From the NCBI GenBank assembly GCA_002422725.1, contig DITE01000016.1, positions 1 to 53,132 on the forward strand: DNA of 53,132 nucleotides. The letters are read 5' to 3'. The position numbers were made by a program, and so were the translations under genes. The notes beneath the pieces are model-generated. The model was not told the origin of the DNA. It worked only from the letters and a program-made list of their open reading frames with translations, and searched no databases. The stretch is from Bacteroidales bacterium UBA6192. GTDB taxonomy: Bacteria > Bacteroidota > Bacteroidia > Bacteroidales > F082. This document shows positions 9,398-18,376 of this stretch, in pieces (position 1 is the stretch's first letter; each line of letters begins with the position of its first letter).

Positions 9398-9798
9398 CTG
9401 TCGCAGGTTCCATTCACAACAATGTCGAATGCTTTCACATCAAATCCCTCAGGTATGCTGCTCTGGTCAACCGCCAGACTACCCAGACATACCACCTGAT
9501 CGCAATGCTGGCAATGAAAATGGGCATGATTTCTGATTGCATTTCCTTTGCTCTTTTGATCTTTGGTAAGGGCATATTTGATGTCGGTTGGCGTAACCAT
9601 TACCCGATGAATAATGTTCATCTCAAGAAATGTGCGAAGCGTGCGAAAAACAGTAGCTCTGTCGAACTCAACCGTAAATTGCTGCCTGATTTCGTCTTCG
9701 GACAAAGCAAGCGATGCCTGGTCAAGAATTCTCAGAATTTCTGCCCTGCAAGGAGTTTTCGCGAGACTATATTCGTTTAGAATTGTTTTTATTTGCAT
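9385..9798 (-). CDS. Fur-family metal-responsive repressor (Zur-like)
   Basis: The 137-residue regulator has an N-terminal winged helix (about 8-78, recognition helix around FDRATVFRTLRTF) and a C-terminal dimer/metal domain. That domain has the His-x-His-x-His cluster His91, His93, His95, a CQHC pair (Cys96, Cys99) and the terminal CDRC pair (Cys132, Cys135), which form the structural zinc site of the family. I chose ATG 9798. The frame is open upstream to 9876, but that extension would begin beyond a terminator and read through the palindromic operator at 9808-9826. The gene overlaps the TonB receptor gene by 13 bases. Zinc rather than iron specificity is inferred from the receptor. Confidence 0.9.
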   Translation of the reverse strand: MQIKTILNEYSLAKTPCRAEILRILDQASLALSEDEIRQQFTVEFDRATVFRTLRTFLEMNIIHRVMVTPTDIKYALTKDQKSKGNAIRNHAHFHCQHCDQVVCLGSLAVDQSSIPEGFDVKAFDIVVNGTCDRCKN

Positions 9799-9807
9799 AA
9801 TTTTGCA

Positions 9808-9826
9808 TTTGCAATGATGTTGCAAA
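9808..9826 (-). promoter_or_regulatory. Palindromic Fur/Zur-type operator
   Basis: There is a perfect 7-5-7 inverted repeat, TTTGCAA-TGATG-TTGCAAA, ten bases before the repressor start codon. Further TGCA half-sites flank it: TTTTGCAT at 9801-9808 and ATGCAAAT at 9831-9838. The right arm overlaps the likely -7 box (TATCTTTG on the minus strand, 9830-9823), so bound repressor would block transcription. Autoregulation of the repressor-receptor operon is inferred. Confidence 0.65.
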
Positions 9827-9830
9827 GATA
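9823..9830 (-). promoter_or_regulatory. -7 box of the Fur-family operon
   Basis: TATCTTTG on the minus strand fits TAnnTTTG and ends 24 bases before the ATG at 9798. A matching -33 TTTG at the normal distance is not visible. The box overlaps the palindrome at 9808-9826. Confidence 0.4.
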
Positions 9831-9843
9831 ATGCAAATTCATT

Positions 9844-9870
9844 AAAAAGTCCCTTTTTCAGGGACTTTTT
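9844..9870 (-). terminator. Rho-independent terminator after the cyclophilin gene
   Basis: A perfect 11-base stem (9844-9854 with 9860-9870) closes a 5-base loop. It has AAAAA on one side and TTTTT on the other, so it could work in both directions. It lies 45 bases beyond the cyclophilin stop codon and insulates the Fur-family promoter from lepB-operon read-through. Confidence 0.8.
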
Positions 9871-9914
9871 AAACAATGATTCAATAAATTTCTAAAATAG
9901 GGTGAAATATAGGC

Positions 9915-10352
9915 TTAATCTTCTGATATAGTGACTGATAAAATCTTATCGCCTTGTTTGATCAGATCAACAACATCAACGTTTTCGATAACTTTGCCAA
10001 AAACGGTATGGTTGCGGTCGAGATGCGAAGTATTCTGCCTGCTGTGACAGATAAAAAACTGAGAGCCACCGGTGTTCCTTCCGGCATGGGCCATAGAAAT
10101 GACTCCCCTGTCGTGATATTGTTTATCACCTTTCAGTTCGCATGGAATGGTATACCCGGGACCTCCGGTACCATCACCCTTGGGACAACCGCCCTGGATG
10201 ACGAAATTCGGGATAACACGATGAAAACTAAGACCATCGTAATATCCTGATTTTGATAATTTAACAAAGTTTGCAACAGTGCCCGGAGCGTCATCTTCGA
10301 ACAACTCAAGAACCATGCTGCCTTTTGAAGTTTCAATTGTGGCTTTTTTCAT
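9915..10352 (-). CDS. Cyclophilin-type peptidyl-prolyl cis-trans isomerase
   Basis: The 145-residue enzyme catalyses cis-trans isomerisation of X-Pro bonds during folding. The cyclophilin fold is complete, with the catalytic Arg in FHRVIPNFVIQGG (about residues 43-55) and the GGSQFFI substrate-pocket motif near 94-100. There is no signal peptide, so it is probably cytosolic, like the short bacterial PpiB type. It lies 14 bases downstream of lepB on the same strand and is followed by a strong terminator at 9844-9870, so it is likely the last gene of a lepB operon. Confidence 0.95.
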   Translation of the reverse strand: MKKATIETSKGSMVLELFEDDAPGTVANFVKLSKSGYYDGLSFHRVIPNFVIQGGCPKGDGTGGPGYTIPCELKGDKQYHDRGVISMAHAGRNTGGSQFFICHSRQNTSHLDRNHTVFGKVIENVDVVDLIKQGDKILSVTISED

Positions 10353-10366
10353 AATATAATATAGAT

Positions 10367-11881
10367 TTATTTAACTATTCGCATTGATTTTCCTAACCTT
10401 ATCTTACCACCAAACAAGCTTTTGTTTGGATCGAGTGACAACCAGACAAACACAGCCTTCCCGACAATATGGTCGTTAGGAACGAAACCCCAAACCCTTG
10501 AATCTGCTGAGTTGTGGCGGTTATCTCCCATCATCCAGAAATAATCCATCTTGAAGGTGTACTGAGTGGTTTCTTGTCCATTAATAAATATTTTTCCATT
10601 TGCAACAGCCAGCTCATTTTCTTCATATGCATGGATAATGCGGCTATACAATGGCAGGTTTTCAATAGTTAAATCGATGGTTTGCCCTGCTTTAGGAATG
10701 GCTAAAGGCCCGAAATTATCCATATTCCATGAATAACTGGGCGTGTTTGGAAACACCTCTGTATTGGTTGCCTCAACAGGCTCTATCATTCGGGTCACAG
10801 CCTTGACGTTGGATAGTTTTCTCAGTTCACCGGCAACCTGTTCGCTGATCCAGAAAACAAACTCATCAGGCATACTATTCCGCTTTCCTTCAGTAATATC
10901 AAGCTTATCAAGTATTCGCTGATTGATCCCGGAGCCATCGGTTTTTACCAGATACTTGTATTGAACAATGCCCGGATTCTCACTTTTCTTTCCATTCACA
11001 TAAAGGTCAGACTGAATTACCTGAATCGTGTCGCCGGGCAGTCCAACGCAGCGCTTGATATAGTTCTCACGCTTGTCAACCGGACGTGCAATGATGTTGC
11101 CAAAATTACGGGTGTCATTCCACACCCTTTCACGTCCATACTCCCTGATCAGGGAATAATAACTCACATTACTCTGAAACCTGTCGCTCAAAGTGTCGCC
11201 TGCAGGATAATTAAACACTACAGCATCATAGCGTTCAACCTTGTCGAGACCAGCAAAACGATAGTAGGGAAGTTTTATCCATTCAACGTAGGATTTGGCG
11301 GTCTGGCTCCAGGGAAGTGTATGGTGAACAAAGGGGAATGCAAGGGGTGTGTTGGGAACTTTTGGCCCATAACTGATTTTGCTAACAAACAGAAAATCAC
11401 CAACAAGCAATGATTTCTCCATAGATGAAGTGGGTATGGTATACGCTTCGATAAGGAAAGTGCGGATGATTGTGGCAGCAACAACTGCAAACACAATAGC
11501 ATCGAGCCATTCACGCACCGGGCCTTTTTTAACCCTGGGTGTTACGAGCGGGTCACTATAGATAAATTGCTTGCGTGAACCGACATAAGGAAGGTAAACC
11601 ACGGGTAAGATAACAGCAACGAATTGCTCCCATAGGCTTTCCCTGCCGAAACATTTCACCAGTTCAACCAGCATCAACATATAAACGAATACGTTAATGA
11701 ATGGAATCAATATGAAAATGTACCACCAGACAGGTTTGCGGATTATCTGCAGCAGTACATAAAGATTGAAAAAAGGTATGACGGCATAAAAGCCTTTACT
11801 TCCGGCCTTTTCAAATAATTGCCATGCAAAAATGGTTGGAATGGTAAGCAGAATGGGTATAAAAATGATCAGTTCGAGCAT
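10367..11881 (-). CDS. lepB: Signal peptidase I (long Bacteroidota form)
   Basis: This membrane serine protease removes signal peptides from exported proteins. It has 504 residues, longer than the E. coli enzyme. Hydrophobic helices at about 2-20, 32-48, 52-74 and 86-100 precede the catalytic anchor helix at about 127-143. The catalytic Ser is Ser153 in PTSSM and the general-base Lys is Lys276 in NYIKRCVGLPGD. The later GDNRHNSADSR box (about residues 450-460) completes the family signature. An insertion of about 100 residues separates the Ser and Lys boxes, as does another between the Lys and GDN boxes. It forms an operon with the cyclophilin gene 14 bases downstream. Confidence 0.96.
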   Translation of the reverse strand: MLELIIFIPILLTIPTIFAWQLFEKAGSKGFYAVIPFFNLYVLLQIIRKPVWWYIFILIPFINVFVYMLMLVELVKCFGRESLWEQFVAVILPVVYLPYVGSRKQFIYSDPLVTPRVKKGPVREWLDAIVFAVVAATIIRTFLIEAYTIPTSSMEKSLLVGDFLFVSKISYGPKVPNTPLAFPFVHHTLPWSQTAKSYVEWIKLPYYRFAGLDKVERYDAVVFNYPAGDTLSDRFQSNVSYYSLIREYGRERVWNDTRNFGNIIARPVDKRENYIKRCVGLPGDTIQVIQSDLYVNGKKSENPGIVQYKYLVKTDGSGINQRILDKLDITEGKRNSMPDEFVFWISEQVAGELRKLSNVKAVTRMIEPVEATNTEVFPNTPSYSWNMDNFGPLAIPKAGQTIDLTIENLPLYSRIIHAYEENELAVANGKIFINGQETTQYTFKMDYFWMMGDNRHNSADSRVWGFVPNDHIVGKAVFVWLSLDPNKSLFGGKIRLGKSMRIVK

Positions 11882-11951
11882 ATCAAATATTTTTGGCTAA
11901 ATTACAAATTGATGTGTTTGTTTGCAGTTAATTATTGTTAACGACCCAATA

Positions 11952-12419
11952 TCAGTTCAATGGCAATGAATACCTGAGCTTTATATCAGAAGGAGCCAGC
12001 CCGATAACAACCCCGCCGCCCCGTGCCATACTTTCAAACTCATTCAGACAAATATTCAGGGTATCGGTTACAATAGCGCGACATGGGTCATTGTCCAGCA
12101 AGGTCATTTTGAGATCGAGTTGTGGGGGAAACGACTGCTTAACAAGCTGGTTATAATACACATTACTCTTTATATCGCCACAACCACCTCCGTAGGAAAA
12201 AACCACTTGCAGGTAATTATCTATCACGCTCAGGCTTTCAATATGAAAGGGGTCGCTTCGAAGGGAATCGTAAGGCAGGCTGGTAAGCTCGGGGCTAAGG
12301 CAGAAGGGAATCACACCCGCTTTATCCAATGTTAAAGCCGGGCGAAGCATAGAGGTTCCGCATGATACCGCTGATACGCTAAACAGCGCTGTTAAAATTA
12401 GCACACACAGGTTTTTCAT
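11952..12419 (-). CDS. Hypothetical lipoprotein
   Basis: I do not recognise this family. The 155-residue protein begins with a lipoprotein signal peptide whose lipobox ends at Cys20 (AVSC). The mature part contains YGGGCGDI near 76-83, a DNDPCRAI segment near 110 and an ARGGGV segment near 133. The two extra Cys may form a disulfide. Similar GCGxH/GCGD strands occur in small secreted Bacteroidota proteins, but I would not name a function. It stands alone between lepB and a short YkvA-like gene on the same strand; the 52-base gap to the latter allows co-transcription. Confidence 0.7.
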   Translation of the reverse strand: MKNLCVLILTALFSVSAVSCGTSMLRPALTLDKAGVIPFCLSPELTSLPYDSLRSDPFHIESLSVIDNYLQVVFSYGGGCGDIKSNVYYNQLVKQSFPPQLDLKMTLLDNDPCRAIVTDTLNICLNEFESMARGGGVVIGLAPSDIKLRYSLPLN

Positions 12420-12471
12420 ATCCTAATTTGTTGATAAATTATTGCATAATGAGAAGGAAACAAAAACAAAT

Positions 12472-12657
12472 TTATGACCATTTACCGCTTTTAAAATACC
12501 TGACAGATTTAAAAAGAACAAAGGCAGCAACACCTTCATCAATATTCCCGATGAAAGGAATATTGTCAGGAATCAGCTCGAACAATCCGGCTGTTGGGTT
12601 GAGCAGGTAGACAACTGACAACAATGTTAAAATCAGAGCCAAAATTTTCCGGGACAT
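12472..12657 (-). CDS. Short DUF1232/YkvA-like membrane protein
   Basis: The 61-residue protein consists of a hydrophobic helix (about 5-27) and a segment PDNIPFIGNIDEGVAAF (about 31-47). The latter matches the DUF1232 (YkvA) signature pattern PiDxiPdxiPxiGxiDD in a shortened form. The family function is unknown; the proteins are small and membrane-associated. A -7 box TATTTTTG is present on the minus strand at 12682-12675, directly upstream. The protein is short, but the conserved motif makes it a real gene. Confidence 0.75.
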   Translation of the reverse strand: MSRKILALILTLLSVVYLLNPTAGLFELIPDNIPFIGNIDEGVAAFVLFKSVRYFKSGKWS

Positions 12658-12774
12658 AGTCGAATTCTATTCAACAAAAATAAAGTTTCCGGCAAAGCAA
12701 AGCATAACGATCACAAAGGTTTCAATCTGATTGATAGTCAAAGATAAAATTTTGACTATCAACACACATTTCAT

Positions 12775-13956
12775 TTATTTAAAAGCCGATATACCTGTCG
12801 CATCCATTCCGGTAATCAACAGATGCACATCGTGTGTACCCTCATAGGTAATAACCGATTCGAGGTTCATCATATGGCGCATCATAGGGAAATCATTGGT
12901 GATTCCCATAGCACCCAGCACCTGACGCATATTCCGGGCAATGTCGAGGGCAATTTCAACATTATTCCGTTTGGCCATCGAAATTTGAGCAGCATTTGAT
13001 TTACCTTCGTTTCGCAAGGTTCCTAGCCGCCAGGCAAGTAACTGTGCTTTGGTAATTTCGGTGAGTGCCTCGGCCAGTTTTTTCTGTTGCAGCTGAAATC
13101 CTGCTATTGGTTTGCCAAACTGCTCCCGTTCGAGCGCATAGTTCAATGCCGAATCGTAGCAATCCATGGCTGCACCGATAACACCCCAGGCAATGCCATA
13201 TCTGGCTGAATTAAGGCAACTTAAGGGTCCTTTGAGCCCCTGAACATTTGGCAGCAGGTTTTCCTTTGGCACTTTTACATTGTCGAAAACAAGCTCACCG
13301 GTAACTGACGCCCTAAGTGACCACTTACCATGTGTTTCCGGAGCCGTAAAACCATCCATACCTTTTTCCACTATCACGCCACGCACCACTCCCTGCTCAT
13401 CCTTTGCCCAAACAACAGCCATATCAGCAATGCTTGAATTGGTAATCCACATTTTGGCACCATGAAGCAGGTAATGGTCTCCCATATCCCTGATGCGTGT
13501 AATCATACCGCCAGGGTCGGAACCGTGATTGGGTTCTGTAAGACCAAAACAACCAACCATTTGGCCTGTTGCAAGCAAGGGCAGATATTTTCTTTTCTGC
13601 TCCTCACTCCCGAAAGTATAAACCGGAAACATCACGAGCGATGATTGCACGGATGCCATTGAGCGAATGCCCGAGTCGCCACGCTCAAGTTCCTGCATGA
13701 TTAGTCCATAGGAAATATAATCGAGCCCTGCACCACCATATTCAACCGGAATAAATGGCCCGAAAACACCCATTTTGCCCATTTCTTCAACAAGATGGGC
13801 AGGAAATTTTGCATTCTCAAAATACGCTTCAATCACTGGCTTAACCCTACGGTTTACCCAATCCCTGATAGAAGCCCTTACAATAAGATGCTCTTCGTTG
13901 TACAATTCGTCAACCAGGTAATGGTCCGGCGCTGTAAACTTTACATTTGATGACAT
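12775..13956 (-). CDS. gcdH: Acyl-CoA dehydrogenase, glutaryl-CoA dehydrogenase type
   Basis: The 393-residue flavoenzyme would oxidise and decarboxylate glutaryl-CoA to crotonyl-CoA in lysine/tryptophan breakdown, or act on a related acyl-CoA. All three acyl-CoA dehydrogenase domains are present. CFGLTEPNHGSDPGGM (about 136-151) and WITNSS (about 169) bind FAD, and the catalytic base is Glu372 in ITYEGTHDVH, a spacing typical of the glutaryl-CoA branch. SARYGIAWG near 253 carries the Arg seen in that subgroup. The gene appears to stand alone, with over 300 bases of non-coding DNA upstream. The exact substrate is inferred from similarity of these motifs. Confidence 0.88.
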   Translation of the reverse strand: MSSNVKFTAPDHYLVDELYNEEHLIVRASIRDWVNRRVKPVIEAYFENAKFPAHLVEEMGKMGVFGPFIPVEYGGAGLDYISYGLIMQELERGDSGIRSMASVQSSLVMFPVYTFGSEEQKRKYLPLLATGQMVGCFGLTEPNHGSDPGGMITRIRDMGDHYLLHGAKMWITNSSIADMAVVWAKDEQGVVRGVIVEKGMDGFTAPETHGKWSLRASVTGELVFDNVKVPKENLLPNVQGLKGPLSCLNSARYGIAWGVIGAAMDCYDSALNYALEREQFGKPIAGFQLQQKKLAEALTEITKAQLLAWRLGTLRNEGKSNAAQISMAKRNNVEIALDIARNMRQVLGAMGITNDFPMMRHMMNLESVITYEGTHDVHLLITGMDATGISAFK

Positions 13957-14292
13957 ATATCCTTCTTTTATGTAATGAGATATTTCTGATGACCTATACT
14001 ATCGAATCTTCAAGAAATACCCTACTCTTTCTGTATCTATTGACTCGCCAAAATCTGTCAGTTGGCAGATATTATAAATTAAGTCTGTGTAACGTCAAAA
14101 ATACGACAAAACAGATAATAGTCTTACTTCGACAATAATTAATAATACCATTTTTGGAAAATGGAAGCCTGAAATTGAAAGCAGACATCATGCTTGTTAA
14201 ATGCCTTAACCCTAACAAACCCATTTGACAAGAAATCGTAAAATTTGAAAGGGCACGAAAAGATGATGAAATTGACTATTGCTGATACTATG
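13957..14292. other. Intergenic region between gcdH-like and CNNM-type genes
   Basis: These 336 bases lie between two minus-strand genes. A TATTTTTG -7-like box on the minus strand at 14103-14096 could serve the acyl-CoA dehydrogenase gene, but it lies about 140 bases from the start. Nothing else stands out, and the short frames have no features of genes. Confidence 0.4.
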
Positions 14293-15363
14293 TTATTCTT
14301 TTGCCTGTTTGACCGAATTCAGTGCATTGTACTTTTCCTGGCGAAGTTTCCAACGCTCCCGGGCATATTGCTGCATATCGACTATCGTATCTTTCTCGTC
14401 AACAATTTCGAATCCGAGCAAGGTTTCAATAATATCCTCCATGGTCACAATCCCATCCATTCCACCATATTCATCCACCACAAGGGCGATATGGTCCTTG
14501 CGCTCCAGCAGGGTTTCCCAAACTCCCAACAAGGGTTTTGATCCATGGATTACCGAAATGTTTCGTCTGATATCTTTCAGTTTCAGGTTTGAACTTTCCT
14601 CTGCCAGTTTCTCAAAAACAGTCTGACGGAAAATATATCCAGTAATATTTTCTTCATTCAACGAAAAAACCGGTATTCGGGAAAACCGCAAATAATCCTT
14701 ATCCTTTAAAAAATCTTCAAGCCTCATATTTTCATCAGCGATTGACACTACAACCCTGGGGGTCATCACTTCTGACACTTTAACTGTTTTCAGCCGAAAG
14801 AGATTCTGAATTATTTTATTTTCCTTTTCACCGAAAACACCTTCATCGGTTCCCATGCTAACCAGAGCCGATAACTCTTCACGACTGGTGGTGTAGCCTG
14901 AATGACTGTTTGAAAACAATCTTGATATCCAGGAAGACGCCAAAACCAGGGGATAAGTAATCACTATCATTATTCGAATGATTCTGCCTGACACAATTGC
15001 CAACCGTCTCCAATACTGTGCACCAATGGTTTTGGGAATAATTTCGGTAAAAACAAGGATCAGGATAGTTAAAATGGCAGAAACCAATCCAAAATAGGCT
15101 TCACCGAAGACCTCAACTGCCTGAGCACCAACACCTGCGGCACCAACAGTGTGAGCAACCGTGTTCAAAGAAAGAATAGCCGACAATGGGCGATCAACAT
15201 TTTCCTTAAGTTTGATCATGGTTTCAGCACCCTTAACTCCATCCGAAACCTTCACTTTAAGAAATGATAAGGGAGTTGAAAGCAGAACGGCTTCCATTAT
15301 GGAGCAAACAAAGGATACAAAAAGAGCGATGAATAAATAAACGAGTAAAAGAGTCATAATCAA
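14293..15363 (-). CDS. CNNM/CorC-type membrane protein with CBS pair (hemolysin family)
   Basis: The 356-residue protein has a DUF21/CNNM membrane domain (about residues 1-165, helices near 3-25, 60-83, 87-108 and 123-147). Two CBS domains follow: VMTPRV opens the first near 200, and VVDEYGGMDGIVTMEDI lies in the second near 295-311. Members are called hemolysin-like or CorC/YhdP/YtfL and take part in Mg2+ or Co2+ efflux or tolerance in several bacteria. The extreme C-terminal CorC_HlyC domain is absent, so it is a shorter form. The start is ATG 15363, with an alternative two codons later. It stands alone. Confidence 0.88.
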   Translation of the reverse strand: MIMTLLLVYLFIALFVSFVCSIMEAVLLSTPLSFLKVKVSDGVKGAETMIKLKENVDRPLSAILSLNTVAHTVGAAGVGAQAVEVFGEAYFGLVSAILTILILVFTEIIPKTIGAQYWRRLAIVSGRIIRIMIVITYPLVLASSWISRLFSNSHSGYTTSREELSALVSMGTDEGVFGEKENKIIQNLFRLKTVKVSEVMTPRVVVSIADENMRLEDFLKDKDYLRFSRIPVFSLNEENITGYIFRQTVFEKLAEESSNLKLKDIRRNISVIHGSKPLLGVWETLLERKDHIALVVDEYGGMDGIVTMEDIIETLLGFEIVDEKDTIVDMQQYARERWKLRQEKYNALNSVKQAKE

Positions 15364-15671
15364 TTTACAAAAAGAAATGCTAAATTATGCATAAAATTTG
15401 AATTTGATTGTTAGAGAGAGTTAATTAGCTGATAAACTGTTAATCAGGTTTTAGTCATGGTTAGAAATTCAATTATACCAAAGCTTTCCACAAGACGTTC
15501 AGGCTGTTTCAAAGCAAGCCTAATCAGATGAAGTCGTTAACCACTTTTCAGTATTGCATAAAAATGAAGATGTTTAAATTCCCGAAAAATTTATTTAATT
15601 TTGCCTGACAATCTTATAGTTAGTGTTATTAAATTAACAATTAGCTCAAATAAAATAACATATTGAACAGC
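15364..15671. other. Divergent intergenic region with aconitase promoter
   Basis: The 308 bases separate the divergent CNNM-type and aconitase genes. The aconitase side has TAATTTTG at 15596-15603, fitting the TAnnTTTG -7 box, with TTTA instead of TTTG about 20 bases upstream. No other structure was found. Confidence 0.4.
15596..15603 (+). promoter_or_regulatory. -7 box of the aconitase gene
   Basis: TAATTTTG matches TAnnTTTG. It lies about 70 bases before the ATG at 15672, leaving an untranslated leader of about 60 bases. The -33 box is weak. Confidence 0.4.
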
Positions 15672-17942
15672 ATGAGTAATATCTTCGATTTCGACATGAT
15701 AAGAGGCTTATATGCCCGGATCCCGCAACGTATTGAATCTGCCCGAAGCGTATTAGGCAGGCCACTCACCCTAACCGAAAAAATACTTTACACCCATCAT
15801 CCGGACACCTTACCCGCAGAACCCTACAAACGTGGTGAATCATATGTTGATTTCGGGCCCGACAGGGTTGCCATGCAGGATGCCACCGCCCAGATGGCTC
15901 TGCTTCAGTTTATGCAGGCCGGAAAACCCAAAGTAGCTGTTCCCTCAACAGTGCATTGCGACCATCTCATACTCGCAAAAGCAGGTGCGGTGGAAGATTT
16001 ACGGGTTGCCAACGAAACGAGCAAAGAAGTTTTTGATTTTCTCGCATCGGTTTCAAATAAATATGGTATCGGTTTCTGGAAACCCGGTGCAGGGATTATC
16101 CATCAGGTAGTGCTTGAAAACTATGCATTCCCTGGTGGAATGATGATAGGTACCGACTCGCACACAGTAAACGCCGGTGGGCTTGGCATGGTTGCAATTG
16201 GTGTTGGCGGCGCCGACGCTGTAGATGTAATGGCCGGAATGCCCTGGGAACTTAAATTCCCGAAAATCATCGGGGTGAAACTTAGCGGAAAACTCAGTGG
16301 GTGGACTTCGGCCAAGGATGTTATCCTGAAAGTTGCCGGCATATTGACCGTTAAAGGCGGAACAGGTGCAATTGTTGAATATTTTGGTGATGGTGCCGAG
16401 AGCATCTCCTGCACCGGCAAAGGCACAATATGCAATATGGGTGCAGAAATTGGAGCCACTACCTCCATTTTTGGATACGACAAAAAGATGGAAGACTATT
16501 TGCGTGGCACGGGTCGCGAAGCAGTTGCTGATGAAGCAAACAAGATAAAGGAACACCTGACAGCCGATGCTGAGGTTTATGCGCATCCCGAAAAATATTT
16601 CGACCAACTGATCGAAATCAATCTGTCGGAACTCGAACCTTACATAAATGGGCCATTCACTCCCGATCTGGCTACACCTGTTTCGAAATTTGCTGAAGCA
16701 GCTCGCATGAACAACTGGCCCGAAAAACTGGAAGTTGGCCTGATTGGTTCATGCACCAATTCCTCGTATGAAGACATTTCCAGGGCTGCTTCGGTGGCTC
16801 AGCAGGCTATCGATAAAAAGCTCATAGTTCATGCTGAATACACCGTGACACCTGGTTCTGAAATGGTTCGATATACTGTTGAACGCGATGGCTTTCTCGA
16901 CATCTTTTCCCAAATTGGCGGGGTTGTTCTGGCCAATGCCTGTGGCCCCTGCATTGGCCAATGGTCGCGACATAATGCAGAGAAAGGCGAACGCAACTCC
17001 ATCATGACCTCCTTTAACCGTAACTTTGCCAAACGCAACGATGGCAACCCGAACACCCATGGATTTGTGGCTTCACCCGAAATTGTAACGGCTTTTGCCA
17101 TTGCTGGAACGCTCAATTTCAATCCGCTTACGGACTACCTTGTCAACAAGGATGGTGTGAAAGTGAAACTGGACGAACCAATGGGAATTGAGCTACCCAT
17201 CAAGGGTTTTGATGTTGAAGACAACGGGTTTCAAGCCCCGGCCGAAGACGGATCTGCCATCCGGGTTCTTGTCGATCCAGAATCATCGCGGCTGCAACTT
17301 CTTGAACCTTTTAAACCTTGGGATCGAAACAATATAAAAGGACTTTACCTGCTTATAAAAGCTAAAGGCAAATGCACTACCGACCACATCTCGATGGCAG
17401 GCCCTTGGTTGCGCTTTAGAGGGCATCTCGAAAACATTTCACAAAATCTGCTTATTGGTGCTGTGAATTATTTTGGCGAAAAAACCAATGCTGTAAGAAA
17501 CCAGATTACAAAGGCTATTGATACCGTTCCTGATGCAGCAAAATCATACCGCGATGCGGGCTTTGGCTCTATCATTGTTGGAGATGAGAATTATGGCGAA
17601 GGCTCATCGCGCGAGCATGCAGCCATGGAACCCAGATTCCTTGGAGTTAAAGCCGTTCTGGTTAAATCATTTGCACGCATTCACGAAACCAACCTGAAAA
17701 AACAGGGTATGCTTGCCATCACTTTTGCTGTCAAAACAGATTACGATAAAATTCGTGAAGACGACCGCATCGATATCCTTGGATTAGACACCTTTGAGGC
17801 CGGAAAACAACTAACAGTCAGACTTAATCATTCAGACTTTACCATGGATGAATTCACGGCTAACCACACCTATAACCAAAATCAGATTGAATGGTTTATT
17901 GCTGGCAGCGCACTAAATCTGATTAAAGAGAAAGGATTATAG
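15672..17942 (+). CDS. acn: Aconitate hydratase (mitochondrial-type aconitase)
   Basis: The 756-residue enzyme interconverts citrate and isocitrate through cis-aconitate in the TCA cycle. The [4Fe-4S] ligands are Cys361 (GSCTNSS) and Cys424/Cys427 (ANACGPCIG). Substrate-binding motifs include DSHTVNAGG near 160 and YGEGSSREHAAMEPR near 640 in the C-terminal swivel domain. Length and motifs match the eukaryotic mitochondrial/AcnA-like form used by Bacteroidota. I chose ATG 15672; a TTG three codons earlier is also open but adds only three residues. It stands as a single gene with a -7 box at 15596. Confidence 0.96.
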   Translation: MSNIFDFDMIRGLYARIPQRIESARSVLGRPLTLTEKILYTHHPDTLPAEPYKRGESYVDFGPDRVAMQDATAQMALLQFMQAGKPKVAVPSTVHCDHLILAKAGAVEDLRVANETSKEVFDFLASVSNKYGIGFWKPGAGIIHQVVLENYAFPGGMMIGTDSHTVNAGGLGMVAIGVGGADAVDVMAGMPWELKFPKIIGVKLSGKLSGWTSAKDVILKVAGILTVKGGTGAIVEYFGDGAESISCTGKGTICNMGAEIGATTSIFGYDKKMEDYLRGTGREAVADEANKIKEHLTADAEVYAHPEKYFDQLIEINLSELEPYINGPFTPDLATPVSKFAEAARMNNWPEKLEVGLIGSCTNSSYEDISRAASVAQQAIDKKLIVHAEYTVTPGSEMVRYTVERDGFLDIFSQIGGVVLANACGPCIGQWSRHNAEKGERNSIMTSFNRNFAKRNDGNPNTHGFVASPEIVTAFAIAGTLNFNPLTDYLVNKDGVKVKLDEPMGIELPIKGFDVEDNGFQAPAEDGSAIRVLVDPESSRLQLLEPFKPWDRNNIKGLYLLIKAKGKCTTDHISMAGPWLRFRGHLENISQNLLIGAVNYFGEKTNAVRNQITKAIDTVPDAAKSYRDAGFGSIIVGDENYGEGSSREHAAMEPRFLGVKAVLVKSFARIHETNLKKQGMLAITFAVKTDYDKIREDDRIDILGLDTFEAGKQLTVRLNHSDFTMDEFTANHTYNQNQIEWFIAGSALNLIKEKGL

Positions 17943-18376
17943 ACAATTCTTATATTTTTTGCCAGCGATACTGCGCAACCGGAACCTGTTTTTGCTTGAA
18001 ACGACTTACCAATTCTAACCTTAACATAGTTCTGTCAAGTGTAACCCATCTTCACTAAAATGTTTGATCCAAATCAACCAGTTCAGTATTAAATGTCCTA
18101 TTCTAAAGCCTTAGTTGAGTGCAGACATTGTATCCATTGGAAAAAGCAAATCCACAAATGAACACATTCACTAATACTTTTATGTTAGCAATAATGTTCC
18201 TACATTTGTGAGCTATAAACATGCATCATGCATACAATACACATGCCTGATCCTGTATTTTCATATTTCATGTTTAGAAATGATATGATTTTCAGTGCTT
18301 TTAATGTCTGCATGGAAAGACCTTATAAAATGAGTATCCCTATCAAACCATATTAATAACTTAAACTTACATCAAC
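17943..18376. other. Intergenic region upstream of the LPP20-like gene
   Basis: These 434 bases hold no credible gene. TACATTTG at 18201-18208 fits the -7 consensus but is 170 bases from the next start codon. An unusually long leader or a small RNA cannot be excluded. No terminator with a U-tract was seen after the aconitase gene. Confidence 0.4.

Noticed and set aside
9799..9876. Upstream extension of the Fur-family gene to ATG 9876
   Set aside because: It would start beyond the terminator at 9844-9870 and translate across the operator and -7 box; family proteins begin near the Met at 9798.
13947..14138. 63-codon frame between gcdH and the CNNM-type gene
   Set aside because: It overlaps the gcdH start on the opposite strand and has no recognisable features.
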